From NCBI GenBank assembly GCA_946186205.1, contig CAMHMH010000004.1:62001-126000 (forward strand): a DNA stretch of 64,000 nt, in the 5' to 3' direction. This DNA is from an uncultured Fretibacterium sp. (lineage in GTDB: Bacteria; Synergistota; Synergistia; Synergistales; Aminobacteriaceae). The notes under the pieces were generated by a model that saw nothing but the letters and a program-made list of their open reading frames with translations, searched no databases and was not told the DNA's origin. The translations under genes and the position numbers were made by a program. Below, piece after piece: positions 24,829 through 34,481 of the stretch (positions are counted from its first letter, which is position 1; every line of letters starts with the position of its first letter).

Positions 24829-26103
24829 TTGACGGGCATGGAACATTTCGACACTCTCATAATCGGCGGAGGCCCAGCGGGATTAATGGCTGCGATTCGG
24901 GCATCATCATTCGGACAAAGAGTCGCAATCCTCGAAAAGAATCACTCACTCGGAAACAAATTATTACTTTCAGGCAAGGGACGCTGTAACTTCACGAACG
25001 CGGAGTCGGACATGGACAGATTCATATCACAATACGGGGATAACGGAAAATTTTTGTACTCATCATTCAGCAAGTTCGGCCCGTTGAGGACACGTGAATA
25101 TTTCAGTCATATCGGCGTGAAGTTCATTGAGGAGCGCGGCAAAAGAATTTTCCCGAAAGAAGGAGGAGCTCAGAGAGTATTAGACGCGCTGTTAATGCAA
25201 TGCAGGAAATACGGCGTAAAGATTATGCGGTCGACTCCCGTGAAGTCTATGAAGGTTCGCGGCGGCCATGTAGAATTTGTGATAACGGAGAATGACGAGT
25301 ACTCAGCGGACAAATACATCATCGCTACAGGCGGAAAATCTTACCCGAAAACAGGCTCAACAGGAGACGGCTACGAATTTGCGCGCCAGGCAGGACACAC
25401 GATAACGGAGCTTTACCCGGCGTTAGTGCCAGTTAGGACTCGCGAGACATGGCCGAAACTCGCAAGCGGATGTGATCTGCGCAACGTGAGACTCACTGTT
25501 CTTGCTGACGGGAAAAATGTTGCTGAAAGATTCGGTGAGATGGAGTTCACGAACTTCGGAGTCAGCGGGCCGATTGTTATGGACATAAGCAGATTCATTC
25601 CCGACTGGCAGAAACGCAACGACGGCGAGTCAACCGAGCTTCAGTTTTCGCTGGACATGAAGCCGACATTGACGCACGAAATCTTGACGGCAAGAATCAA
25701 GCGCGACATTCAGAAACATTCCGGGCATGGAAGATTCGCCGGGCTTGTACGCTCTTTAGTGCCTGCGAAAATGGTTGCATTATTCCTTGAGCTTTCAGAC
25801 GTTCCGCACGACAAACCTACGGACTACATGAGCGAGGAAGAAATTTCTGACACTGTAACGTTGCTCAAAGATATACGAATGAACATCAACGGCTTATGGG
25901 GATTCGGGAACGCCGTAACGACACGCGGAGGAGTCAGCCTGAAGGAGATTGACCCGTCAACAATGAGATCGAAACTCTGCGACAATCTATATTTCGCGGG
26001 AGAAGTCTTAGACCTTAACGGGCCGTCGGGGGGATTCAATCTTCAAGTTTGCTGGAGTACGGGATATGTAGCAGGAAGCATTAACGATCAGAAAGGGGAA
26101 TAA
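24829..26103 (+). CDS. FAD/NAD(P)-dependent flavoprotein, BaiN/HI0933 family
   Basis: About 424 aa. The N-terminal FAD-binding motif is DTLIIGGGPAGLMAAI, followed by LLSGKGRCNFTNAE, and the C-terminal FAD site is FAGEVLDLNGPSGGFNLQVCWSTG, all typical of the HI0933/BaiN group. Its substrate is unknown. The start is TTG 24829 (or ATG 24838), 4-13 nt after GGAGG. The 72-residue upstream extension in the ORF track is translated repeat DNA and should be removed. The Sel1 gene follows by 2 nt. Confidence 0.88.
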   Translation: MTGMEHFDTLIIGGGPAGLMAAIRASSFGQRVAILEKNHSLGNKLLLSGKGRCNFTNAESDMDRFISQYGDNGKFLYSSFSKFGPLRTREYFSHIGVKFIEERGKRIFPKEGGAQRVLDALLMQCRKYGVKIMRSTPVKSMKVRGGHVEFVITENDEYSADKYIIATGGKSYPKTGSTGDGYEFARQAGHTITELYPALVPVRTRETWPKLASGCDLRNVRLTVLADGKNVAERFGEMEFTNFGVSGPIVMDISRFIPDWQKRNDGESTELQFSLDMKPTLTHEILTARIKRDIQKHSGHGRFAGLVRSLVPAKMVALFLELSDVPHDKPTDYMSEEEISDTVTLLKDIRMNINGLWGFGNAVTTRGGVSLKEIDPSTMRSKLCDNLYFAGEVLDLNGPSGGFNLQVCWSTGYVAGSINDQKGE

Positions 26104-26105
26104 TC

Positions 26106-27665
26106 ATGCGAAAAATTATTGTTGCGGTTATTGCGGTTCTCTTCACGGTCTCGCCATTGCGGGCGGAATATGATCCTCAGCACACAATGCTTGCGCTGAA
26201 TATGGCTATCGTCTCTGTGAACAGGATACTAACCACGCAGGACAGAACGGTTCTTGACTGGGAATATGAGAACATCATCAACCGACTCGCAATCGGAAAC
26301 ATTGAGGGAGACCCGGAGATTCGGACTCTCTTCGATGAGCTTTTATCGTTCATCAGCGGGAAGCGTCTCAGGCAGGAAGACTTGAAACGCCTCAAAGAAA
26401 GCCGGAAGCAGCGCGAGCAGGAAGCATATTACCGCTCAATGTCGAGAACGTATGAGAATGTTCACGCGCCGGAAAATGATTCGTTATGGGGCTGGGTAGC
26501 AAGTATGATTGTGTCTGCTGCGTCATCTGCTGGAACTGGCTACTATGACTATCACGCCTCAAAGGAGCAAATTCACCGCGAAATTTCGTCAGAGTCGTGG
26601 AAGCTCACACGTCAGGAGCTTGAAGACTGCAACCGCCTACAGTCAACCCTACTCAATTTATCGTGGGGACTCATCAGCAAGTATCATCTTCCGAATGAAT
26701 ACCGGCTTACGCAGGAAAATGTACGTGAGTTCCTCGCGGCAATGGAGGCACAAGACCCCGCAAAACGACTCGGCCGTCTGAGTTTCATTGAGCGGAAATT
26801 CCGGGTATATCCGCCGTATTGGTTTTTCCGTGCAGACTCGGCCATGAGGGCGGGAAACTCTCAGGAATGCCGGAAGTGTTTCGACAGGTTCAATGAAGTT
26901 TGGCGGCCTGTGCTGAATTATGACCCGTACAAGCTGGAGGCCGTGAAGTTCAGAATACGTGAGCTTGCGGAAAAGGGAGTGCCTGAAGGTGAGACGGTGA
27001 ATGAGCTTAGGGGGCTTGTTGAAACGCTGAGGGATTATACGGCTCCGGGAGATTGGGAGAGTAATCTCTTTGCGGGGATAGTGTATTTCGCGCTGGGCAA
27101 TAAGGACGAGGCTGTGAACTGCGTGGAATATGGGAACATTGAGCCGAGATATGAGCGGGAAATCAGCGGGGTAATTCTCGGACAGATGAAGCGGGGATAT
27201 ATTGATGTTGCGAATCTGCCGGGAGAATTAATAAGGGGAGAATTAATAAATTCGCTGTCCTTTGAGGAAGTGAAGAAACTTGCTGAAATGGGCAGAGCTG
27301 ACGCGCAATTCAGGCTGGGAAAGATGTATTACAACGGCGATGGAGTGAGGCAGGACAAATCAGAGACCGTAAAGTGGATTCGCAAAGCCGCTGAACAGGG
27401 ACATGCTGAGGCGCAATACTGGCTGGGGGGTATGTATGAGAACGGTTACGGAGTGAAGCAGGATTACGCGGAGGCCTTGAAGTGGTATCGCAAAGCCGCT
27501 GAACAGGGCAATGCTGACGCGCAATATGGGTTGGGGGTTATGTACCACTCCGGCTCTGGTGTCGCAAAAGACCTTCATGAAGCCCGCAAATGGTATCAGA
27601 AAGCAGCAGAGCAGGGCGGATATGTAGCAGATTTCGCAAAGGCAGCCCTCGAACACATAAAGTAA
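26106..27665 (+). CDS. Secreted Sel1-repeat protein
   Basis: 519 aa. Signal peptide MRKIIVAVIAVLFTVSPLRA, a possible second hydrophobic segment at about 125-150 (GWVASMIVSAASSAGTGYY), and a helical middle part. Three Sel1/TPR-like repeats lie at about 395-510 (ADAQFRLGKMYYNGDGV, AEAQYWLGGMYENGYGV, ADAQYGLGVMYHSGSGV). Such repeats bind protein partners. The function is unknown. It follows the flavoprotein gene within 2 nt and precedes coaX by 22 nt. Confidence 0.8.
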   Translation: MRKIIVAVIAVLFTVSPLRAEYDPQHTMLALNMAIVSVNRILTTQDRTVLDWEYENIINRLAIGNIEGDPEIRTLFDELLSFISGKRLRQEDLKRLKESRKQREQEAYYRSMSRTYENVHAPENDSLWGWVASMIVSAASSAGTGYYDYHASKEQIHREISSESWKLTRQELEDCNRLQSTLLNLSWGLISKYHLPNEYRLTQENVREFLAAMEAQDPAKRLGRLSFIERKFRVYPPYWFFRADSAMRAGNSQECRKCFDRFNEVWRPVLNYDPYKLEAVKFRIRELAEKGVPEGETVNELRGLVETLRDYTAPGDWESNLFAGIVYFALGNKDEAVNCVEYGNIEPRYEREISGVILGQMKRGYIDVANLPGELIRGELINSLSFEEVKKLAEMGRADAQFRLGKMYYNGDGVRQDKSETVKWIRKAAEQGHAEAQYWLGGMYENGYGVKQDYAEALKWYRKAAEQGNADAQYGLGVMYHSGSGVAKDLHEARKWYQKAAEQGGYVADFAKAALEHIK

Positions 27666-27687
27666 CCTACACAAAAACGGAGCGTGA

Positions 27688-28461
27688 ATGAAAATGTTAC
27701 TCGTAATTGACACAGGAAACACAACAACAGCAGCAGGAATTTACGACGGCGAAGAGCTTATAGCGCACTGGCGTTTATCGTCAACGTTGCGGACTCACGA
27801 TGAGTTAGGCGTGTACTTGCTGAATCTCATCGGCACGAAAGGACTCAAGCCTTCCGACATTCACGGCGCGGCATTCGCGAGCGTAGTGCCATCTCTCGAC
27901 ATACCGATAATCGAGGCCATCAAGAAATATTTTGCGGTTGTTCCTCTTCAGGTGAACGGCGCGGCAGACACGGGCATGAATATATTGTGCCGAAATCCCC
28001 GCGAGGTAGGAGCAGACAGAATCGTCAACGCTGTAGCAGGACGCGAGAAATACGGACAGCCTTTAATCGTTGCTGACTATGGCACTGCGATAACGTTCGA
28101 TGTTGTTTCACCCTCCGGCGAATACATGGGAGGAGCGATCGCGCCCGGCCTAAATTCGGGAATCTCTGCTCTCTTCTCGAAGGCCGCAAAGTTACCGCAA
28201 GTTGCGCTGAATATCCCTGAAAGCGTAATAGGACGTTCAACGGAGGAAGCTATACAGTCTGGGATTCTTTTCGGGAACGCGGGACTCACTGACAGAATCG
28301 TTGACATGATTCGCGCCGAGCCTAGCATGAGTTCAGCAAAAGTTATAGCGACTGGCGGCCATGCGGGATTTATGTCGAGGCTCTCAAAGCGGATTGATAT
28401 TGTGGACAAGTGGCTTACTCTTGAGGGCTTGAAGATGATATTTGAGCGGGTGAACGGTTAA
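27688..28461 (+). CDS. coaX: Type III pantothenate kinase
   Basis: 257-aa ASKHA-fold kinase catalysing the first step of coenzyme A synthesis. Motifs are the phosphate loop DTGNTTTAAGIYDG, GADRIVNAVAG, and VADYGTAITFDVVSPSGEYMGGAIAPG. A C-terminal ATGGHAG is also typical. Start ATG 27688, with another ATG two codons later. The stop abuts the TTG start of dus. Confidence 0.95.
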   Translation: MKMLLVIDTGNTTTAAGIYDGEELIAHWRLSSTLRTHDELGVYLLNLIGTKGLKPSDIHGAAFASVVPSLDIPIIEAIKKYFAVVPLQVNGAADTGMNILCRNPREVGADRIVNAVAGREKYGQPLIVADYGTAITFDVVSPSGEYMGGAIAPGLNSGISALFSKAAKLPQVALNIPESVIGRSTEEAIQSGILFGNAGLTDRIVDMIRAEPSMSSAKVIATGGHAGFMSRLSKRIDIVDKWLTLEGLKMIFERVNG

Positions 28462-29394
28462 TTGAGGATTGGCGGACTTGATTTAGCGGGGAAAATATTT
28501 CTTGCGCCTCTTGCGGGAATAACGACTCTTCCTGTTCGTGAATTTTTCTGTGAACACGGAGCCTCATTGACTCACACGGAAATGATTTCATGCGCGGGAT
28601 TGATTCGTGACAACGCAAAGACATTCGACATGTTAGAGTCCTCAGAACGTGAAGGGCCTTTAGTCGTGCAACTATTCGCGAATGATTCGGGAGTCTTGGC
28701 TGAAGGCGGTGAAGTTGTTCGTGAGAGGTGCAGAAAGTTTTCAGCGTTCGGCATCAATATGGCCTGCCCTATGCCAAAGATCACAAAGAACGGCTGCGGC
28801 TCTGCGATACTCAAGAAGCCCGGACTCGCCGCTGACATGGTGAAGGGCTTGAAGACTCTCGGTGTTCCTGTGTGGGTGAAAATGAGACGGCTTGAAGATG
28901 ATGAAGATACATTGCGTTTTGCTGACGTGATAATTTCTGCGGGGGCTGATAACGTGTGCATACATGGCCGCACGCCTTCACAGCGTTACGAGGGCATTGC
29001 GGACAGGAGTATAATTTCCCGGTCATCGCGGGAATTTCCCGGAATGATAAGCGCGAGCGGTGATGTTCGTGAAGTGAAAGACATTGAGGAATATTTGTCG
29101 ATGGGCTGTGCTGGAGTCATGATTGCGAGGGGGGCATTCAGCAACCCATTTATGATTGAGGAATACTGCGGGCGGATTAGGAGTCGTGATGAGAAAATTT
29201 CGGAGCTGTTAAACTTTGCTCATCGTGCGTACGAAATATCAGGTGAACACAAAGCGGTAGTATTGATGAAGAGATTTGCAGGAAGCATATTGAGGAATGA
29301 GAGAGGATCAGCGGAATTAAGACAGAGGGCAATGATGTCAGGAAGCCTTGAAGAGATAACAGAGATATTGCAGAAAGGAAATGTAACGATATGA
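28462..29394 (+). CDS. dus: tRNA-dihydrouridine synthase
   Basis: 310-aa FMN enzyme that reduces uridine to dihydrouridine in tRNA. APLAGITTLPVREF at the N-terminus, the catalytic Cys in INMACPMPKITKNGCGSAIL, the HGRT-type segment CIHGRTPSQRYEG and GVMIARGAFSNPF are present. TTG start directly after the coaX stop. The C-terminus overlaps the TSCPD gene by 4 nt. Confidence 0.93.
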   Translation: MRIGGLDLAGKIFLAPLAGITTLPVREFFCEHGASLTHTEMISCAGLIRDNAKTFDMLESSEREGPLVVQLFANDSGVLAEGGEVVRERCRKFSAFGINMACPMPKITKNGCGSAILKKPGLAADMVKGLKTLGVPVWVKMRRLEDDEDTLRFADVIISAGADNVCIHGRTPSQRYEGIADRSIISRSSREFPGMISASGDVREVKDIEEYLSMGCAGVMIARGAFSNPFMIEEYCGRIRSRDEKISELLNFAHRAYEISGEHKAVVLMKRFAGSILRNERGSAELRQRAMMSGSLEEITEILQKGNVTI

Positions 29395-29669
29395 GAGAAC
29401 ACTATGAATATCAGCCTGAAGGAATCTGCGCGAAACTGATAACGTTTGACATTGAGGACGGAAAAATTTACGGGCTTCACTTTCTCGGAGGGTGCAACGG
29501 AAATTTGAAGGCAATCGCAAGACTTGTAGAAGGAAAAGACGCGCTCATAACGGCGGAAATACTGCGGGGGAATACCTGCGGGCACAGAATGACATCATGC
29601 GCCGACCAGTTAGCACTTGCAATCGAGCAGGCCATGAACGGAATGACACTTCAGCGCAAAGCCTCATAG
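29391..29669 (+). CDS. TSCPD domain-containing protein
   Basis: 92 aa. It resembles the small stand-alone TSCPD proteins: GLHFLGGCNGNLKAIARLVEG and RGNTCGHRMTSCADQLALAI, with the TSC-xD core. The domain also occurs at the end of ribonucleotide reductases. The role of the free protein is unknown. It overlaps dus (ATGA) and is followed by a terminator. Confidence 0.82.
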   Translation: MREHYEYQPEGICAKLITFDIEDGKIYGLHFLGGCNGNLKAIARLVEGKDALITAEILRGNTCGHRMTSCADQLALAIEQAMNGMTLQRKAS

Positions 29670-29701
29670 AACGAAACGCAGCAGAAAGGAAAAATTTACG
29701 G

Positions 29702-29734
29702 CCTCCCGGCAAAAGTCCGGGGGGTTTTGTTTTA
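29702..29734 (+). terminator. Rho-independent terminator after the TSCPD gene
   Basis: 8-bp stem CCTCCCGG/CCGGGGGG with a 7-nt loop, then TTTTGTTTT. Confidence 0.82.
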
Positions 29735-29796
29735 TTCTGACACGCGATAATATAATCATGCAATTCCAAGACAACGCAACAAGGAGCTGTAAAATC

Positions 29797-30687
29797 TTGA
29801 GCGTCTCAGAAAGAATCATCACAGTAAAGTCCGTACTCACAAAATCAAACCTCCCTGTCTCGGATTATTCCGCAAATCCGTACACGGGATGCCTTCATGC
29901 CTGCAAGTATTGTTACGCTTCCTTCATGAAACGGTTCACGAATCACCCGGAGGAATGGGGAGAATTTCTCGACGTTAAGACATGGCCGGACATAAAGAAC
30001 CCGGAAAAATATTCAGGCTGTGAAGTGTTCCTCTCATCCGTAACAGATCCATATCAGCCAGCCGAAGAAAAATTTTGCAGGACTCGCAGACTTCTCGAAC
30101 AGCTTCAGGGTCATAACGTAAGACTCAGTATCGCAACAAAATCTGACTTAGTGCTGAGAGATTTAGACATCATAAAGACATTCCCGGACGCTAGAGTCTC
30201 ATGGAGCATTAACACTCTTGATGAGTCATTCCGTTCGGAGATGGACAGGGCCGCAAGCATTGAGAGAAGACTTGACGCGATGAAAATTTTTCATGACAAT
30301 GGTATTCGCACGACGTGTTTCATCTCACCGATTTTTCCGGGCATTAGTGATGTCCCTGCGATAATTGACCGCGCAAAGAGCCAGTGCAATTTAGTGTGGC
30401 TTGAGAATCTTAACTTGCGTGGAAATTTCCGTGTCGTAATTATGGATTGGATTCGGGAGAAACGCCCGGAGCTTTTGAGCCTGTATCACGAAATATATTC
30501 AGCAAAAAACTTGTCGTACTGGTATGAGCTTGACGAGTTAATGAAGGACTACTGCATGAAGAACAATCTTCCTTACGTCCGCAACGATGACAGCATGAAG
30601 AGAGATTTTGACTCGCCGCCTGTTGTCGTAAATTATTTCTTTCACTCTGAGATTGTGAAGCACAAAAAAAATTCCCCCTGCCGTTAA
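29797..30687 (+). CDS. Radical SAM protein, SPL-like family
   Basis: 296 aa from the TTG at 29797, which has AAGGAG 10 nt upstream. The track's ATG at 29758 lies 1 nt after a TATAAT (29751-29756), at or before the expected transcription start, so I reject it. The cluster motif is YTGCLHACKYCYASFM (CxxxCxxC), preceded by YSANPYTG as in SplB-like proteins. The substrate is unknown. The last codons, AAAAATTCCCCCTGCCGTTAA, form one arm of the terminator shared with flgL. Confidence 0.82.
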   Translation: MSVSERIITVKSVLTKSNLPVSDYSANPYTGCLHACKYCYASFMKRFTNHPEEWGEFLDVKTWPDIKNPEKYSGCEVFLSSVTDPYQPAEEKFCRTRRLLEQLQGHNVRLSIATKSDLVLRDLDIIKTFPDARVSWSINTLDESFRSEMDRAASIERRLDAMKIFHDNGIRTTCFISPIFPGISDVPAIIDRAKSQCNLVWLENLNLRGNFRVVIMDWIREKRPELLSLYHEIYSAKNLSYWYELDELMKDYCMKNNLPYVRNDDSMKRDFDSPPVVVNYFFHSEIVKHKKNSPCR

Positions 30688-30697
30688 TGACAGAGGG
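30663..30697 (-). terminator. Rho-independent terminator after flgL
   Basis: On the minus strand CCCTCTG/CAGGGGG with AATTTTTTTT. It overlaps the 3' coding end of the convergent radical SAM gene. Confidence 0.8.
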
Positions 30698-30712
30698 AAA
30701 ACGCGATAACTG

Positions 30713-33700
30713 TTAGCTAAGGAAGTCCAGTAGACTCGGCTGAATGAGCCGCGCAATCACAGCGAGATTTGCCTGGTACATGTAGTCCGCGATCATTAGC
30801 TGCGAGATTGATTCGGCCGGGTCAATCTTCACCAAGTTGTCGTTCTGCTCCGTCATTATCATGTTCTCAGTAACGAGCCTCTCATTGTTGTAGCTGTAGC
30901 GTGCCTGCAATGCTCCGTTCTCGGCCATGACCGAAAGAATGTTGCTGATGAAGCTGTCAATTCTCGGAAGCATCTTCTCTGAGATGTCGTCCCTGTTTCC
31001 TGACTCTACTGCTGCTATTATGTCGTTGATTACGCCGAAGCCGTTCTGCTTCATTGTGTTTGCTCCGCTTCTGATTGTCGCGTTCTGCGAGTGAATCCCG
31101 TAATCGTAGAAGCCTGAGTCGACTCCCCGCGTGCTTGCAGAGCCTTCAAGGTCATAGCCTCCCCGGTAATAGCTGCGTGTTGAAGTGCCTGCGCTGAGGA
31201 AGTCAGAAGTATTTGCTGACAGATGCCAGATTTCCGCGCTCAATGTATTTCCGTCAGAGTCTTTGAATGATATTGTCCCTGCTGAAGTATCTGCCTCCGC
31301 TGTAATTCCGCTGTCCTTGAACGCCGCGAGTATTGCTTCTTTTCTTGCGTCTGAGTCTTCTGCCGCTGAAAGGTCAACCGTGAATCTTTTTTCCGCGACA
31401 TCAATTATCACTGAGGAGGCCGAAAAACTTCTGTAGTCTAACGGGTAAGAGTCATCTTCTCTTTTCATGAAGTCAACCTGAACCGAATAGCCCCGCGGCG
31501 ACCAGAGCATTAACTCTCCGTCCTTGTTGATTTCAGACTGAACATCATAGTCCTGCATTCTTGCGTTGATGAACTGAACGAGATCGTCAGCCTTTATAGC
31601 GTCGTCAGCAGTAACATCACGCATTGCCGTCAAGTCTATCGTGTGCGTGTACCCTGCAACCGTGATATTCAGAGCATGAGCCGGGAAATCTTGATTCGCT
31701 ATGTCCCACTCAAATTGCTTTATGCCGGCCGTGTCTGAAGTGTCGCTTCCGTCATCATTGAGTCTTCCCTGAATGCCCGTTGAGAGTCCTAATGCGTCCT
31801 CTGCAATATGCCCCTTCACATCAAGAACATTAACCGCTGAGCCGTCAACGCTTGAGATTGATATTAACGGGTAATCGCCTGAGTTCCTCACGGAGCTGTC
31901 CTGAGTATTTCCCATGTGAGTGTCATAATAATTCACGTAAAGCCAATCGCCCGCCTGAACCCGGATTTTATCCATGACATTTTTCACTGTATCACTTGCG
32001 CTTATGTCAATTTCAACACTGTGCGAGAGATTCGAGAGTCTTATTGTCCCTTCGCGGAATACTTCACCGGCATTTGTATATGCTCCATCGATTATATTTC
32101 CGTCTCTGTCTGTCGTATCGCCAAAAGTTAAGCTGTCTGTCATGGGAATTTTCGTCTGCTGAAGGTTTGACGTAATGCCGCCGTGTATGCCCATCTGTGC
32201 AGCAATGCCGCCGGAATAATCGTTCCATTCGGGATCGTCAAATGGCATATCAACAACCGTGAACGCTTCGCCCGAAAGAAAATATATTGACGATGAGCCG
32301 TCTATTTCTTTGCCTTCTGAGTCGACGTGCTGAACGAAGCCCATCACATCATAGCCCTCAATATCATTCACCTGTTCAGCGATTGACTTCATGACTAAAT
32401 CACGGTCAATGAATCCCGTTGAAGGGTCAGCGACATCGGCCTTCCTGATATTGACATCGTAATACATTCCGCAGTTCATCTGAACACGCAGAGGAATCCC
32501 GATATTGTCATCAACGCACGGCGCGGAGGGGAAATTCACGCACTTCATGCCCGTTCCGTTATAGCCGGTCTTGTCATTGTATGCGTCTGTTCTGAGGGCT
32601 GTTGAGAGTCCGAGCCTGTCAGCGTATTTATTTGTGTTCATGTCAAGGAATATAACCTGCTCGCCGTTATAGCCGCGAATAACAAGCCGCTGTGTTTTCT
32701 CCTCATTGTCGAGAGTCGATTGTCCTGAAGTATCTTTGACATCTTCACTCAGTGTTACTTCAAGCCAGCCTGCCCCGGCATTCTTGAGCCTGTCACAAAT
32801 TTCTGAGAGTGTGTATTCTCCCTCGTTGAGCTTAATATCTGCTGTATGTCCTCCGCTTATCATCCGCCAGTGCAATTGATTCCCGGTCTCAACCTTGAGA
32901 GTGTCATTCATTCCGAACTCGCGCGACTTCATGGCCGTCTCCATTCCGAGAACGTCAAACACATCCATATGACTCTGATCAAGTTTCCGCCTCTCACTTT
33001 TGGCCGTGATTGTGTTGCTGCTGTCGGTGAAGTCAAAAATTTTCTGTGCGCTTCCTTCTGCCTTAATCATCAATGAGGGGTAATGAAGGGCTTCTTTTGC
33101 CTCGTCAATTCTGAGAGGGTCAGCGGGCAAGTCCCCGACTCTTTCTGCTGTGATTACGATTCTGTTTCCGTCTGAAGTTGTCCGGGCAAATACTCCGTTG
33201 ATATTGTTGATTTTGTTCGCAATATCTTCTGCTGTTATGTCGTCCGGGGAAGATGTGCCGATGATTCGTACAATGCCTTCTTTTGCGAGTTCGTCATCTG
33301 TTTTGCTGGCTATTTGCTCGTCAGTAAGTGGTGAAACTGAAGTGCTTCCGACGGATATTCGGAGTATTGATGTCTCGCCCGCAGCAGGTTTCCAGTCATC
33401 CCCGCTCATGTCGAGAGTCGTAATTTCCGCTTCCATTGGCATATAGTCAGTATCAGGCCAGCCCGTTATGCCAATCTTTTCGCCCGTGTTGCTTTTCAGA
33501 ATGAGCTGCTGAGTCCCTGCTCTTGTGTCTGTCTCAATATAAGCGTGTACTAGCATGTCCGCTCCCTGCTCTTCAAGTGAACCGTTCACAATGTCGGCCA
33601 AATCCTGAAGGCTTATCCCTGAGCTTTCGTTAGGGTCTCTGAACTCGTTTTTGTCGGAATAATTTATGAGCTTTGTTGCGTCGCCTGAATATTTGTTTGT

Positions 33701-34405
33701 CTTGTTGTAGTCTGAGTCGCTCCAGTTCTCCGGGATGAACACGGACAATGTTCGGCTGCCTACGGTGATCTGCACTTTCTCTTCACGGCCGGTCCATTCC
33801 CAGTCTAACGGGACATAGTGCGAGCATATGAAGTAAGAGTCTTCATTCTCCGGGACAATATCACTTCCCGCGAAAGATATATCACCCAAGAGACTCTCAC
33901 TCACCGCGTATTTCATTCTCTCGTCAGTCCCCTGATACTGAATGCTTCCGTCAGGCATTTCGACAAAAGGCCGAGTGCTTGTGTCAGTTCCTCCGAAAAT
34001 ATATTGCCCCGCTATTTTCGTGTTAAGGTTGTCGAGCATTACGCGCTTGTTTGCTTCAATCTGAGCTGTTATGTCTTTGAGCTGGTCTTCTCCCAATGCG
34101 CCGTCGCCCGCCTGAATCACTAAGCTCCTTATGGACTGCATAGCGTCAAGTATGTTAGTGAGTGCTGAGTCTGCGTATCGTAACATTGTGATTCCGTTTG
34201 CGGTGTTTGTCTGGTACTTGTCATTTGCGTTCAAGGCTGACTGAATGCCCAATGACCGCGAGATTGCTGTGGGGTTGTCTGACAAGGTAGTGTATTTGTT
34301 TCCTGTTGCTATTTGCTTCTGAAGGTTCTGCAAATTTCTCTGGCTCTGTGATAATGAGTCCATCAAGCTGCCGTACATAGTAGCAGTAGTTAGACGGCTG
34401 TACAT
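30713..34405 (-). CDS. flgL: Giant flagellar hook-associated protein FlgL (HAP3)
   Basis: 1230 aa from ATG 34405, which follows AGGAG by 8 nt; the track adds GTG-ATG-AAA. The first 150 residues are a clear FlgL/flagellin N-terminal domain (SLSQSQRNLQNLQKQIATGNKYTTLSDNP, GQYIFGGTDTSTRPF). The last 120 restore the coiled-coil D0/D1 part (RYSYNNERLVTENMIMTEQNDN). Usual FlgL is 300-500 aa, so about 900 residues form an inserted beta-rich surface region. It joins the hook to the filament. Last gene of flgMNKL; a hairpin precedes it. Confidence 0.9.
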   Translation of the reverse strand: MYSRLTTATMYGSLMDSLSQSQRNLQNLQKQIATGNKYTTLSDNPTAISRSLGIQSALNANDKYQTNTANGITMLRYADSALTNILDAMQSIRSLVIQAGDGALGEDQLKDITAQIEANKRVMLDNLNTKIAGQYIFGGTDTSTRPFVEMPDGSIQYQGTDERMKYAVSESLLGDISFAGSDIVPENEDSYFICSHYVPLDWEWTGREEKVQITVGSRTLSVFIPENWSDSDYNKTNKYSGDATKLINYSDKNEFRDPNESSGISLQDLADIVNGSLEEQGADMLVHAYIETDTRAGTQQLILKSNTGEKIGITGWPDTDYMPMEAEITTLDMSGDDWKPAAGETSILRISVGSTSVSPLTDEQIASKTDDELAKEGIVRIIGTSSPDDITAEDIANKINNINGVFARTTSDGNRIVITAERVGDLPADPLRIDEAKEALHYPSLMIKAEGSAQKIFDFTDSSNTITAKSERRKLDQSHMDVFDVLGMETAMKSREFGMNDTLKVETGNQLHWRMISGGHTADIKLNEGEYTLSEICDRLKNAGAGWLEVTLSEDVKDTSGQSTLDNEEKTQRLVIRGYNGEQVIFLDMNTNKYADRLGLSTALRTDAYNDKTGYNGTGMKCVNFPSAPCVDDNIGIPLRVQMNCGMYYDVNIRKADVADPSTGFIDRDLVMKSIAEQVNDIEGYDVMGFVQHVDSEGKEIDGSSSIYFLSGEAFTVVDMPFDDPEWNDYSGGIAAQMGIHGGITSNLQQTKIPMTDSLTFGDTTDRDGNIIDGAYTNAGEVFREGTIRLSNLSHSVEIDISASDTVKNVMDKIRVQAGDWLYVNYYDTHMGNTQDSSVRNSGDYPLISISSVDGSAVNVLDVKGHIAEDALGLSTGIQGRLNDDGSDTSDTAGIKQFEWDIANQDFPAHALNITVAGYTHTIDLTAMRDVTADDAIKADDLVQFINARMQDYDVQSEINKDGELMLWSPRGYSVQVDFMKREDDSYPLDYRSFSASSVIIDVAEKRFTVDLSAAEDSDARKEAILAAFKDSGITAEADTSAGTISFKDSDGNTLSAEIWHLSANTSDFLSAGTSTRSYYRGGYDLEGSASTRGVDSGFYDYGIHSQNATIRSGANTMKQNGFGVINDIIAAVESGNRDDISEKMLPRIDSFISNILSVMAENGALQARYSYNNERLVTENMIMTEQNDNLVKIDPAESISQLMIADYMYQANLAVIARLIQPSLLDFLS

Positions 34406-34419
34406 TTTCATCACTCCTA

Positions 34420-34452
34420 TAAAAAAATGCCCTCCCGTTTCATTAGGAGGGT
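34420..34452 (-). terminator. Hairpin with T-tract between flgK and flgL
   Basis: On the minus strand C-CCTCC-taatgaaac-GGGAGGGC then ATTTTTTTAT. It looks like a full terminator within the operon, only 15 nt upstream of the flgL start. Read-through would make FlgL less abundant than FlgK. Confidence 0.7.
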
Positions 34453-34481
34453 GTTAATTTTTCAACGGGTTTACGCAAAAA

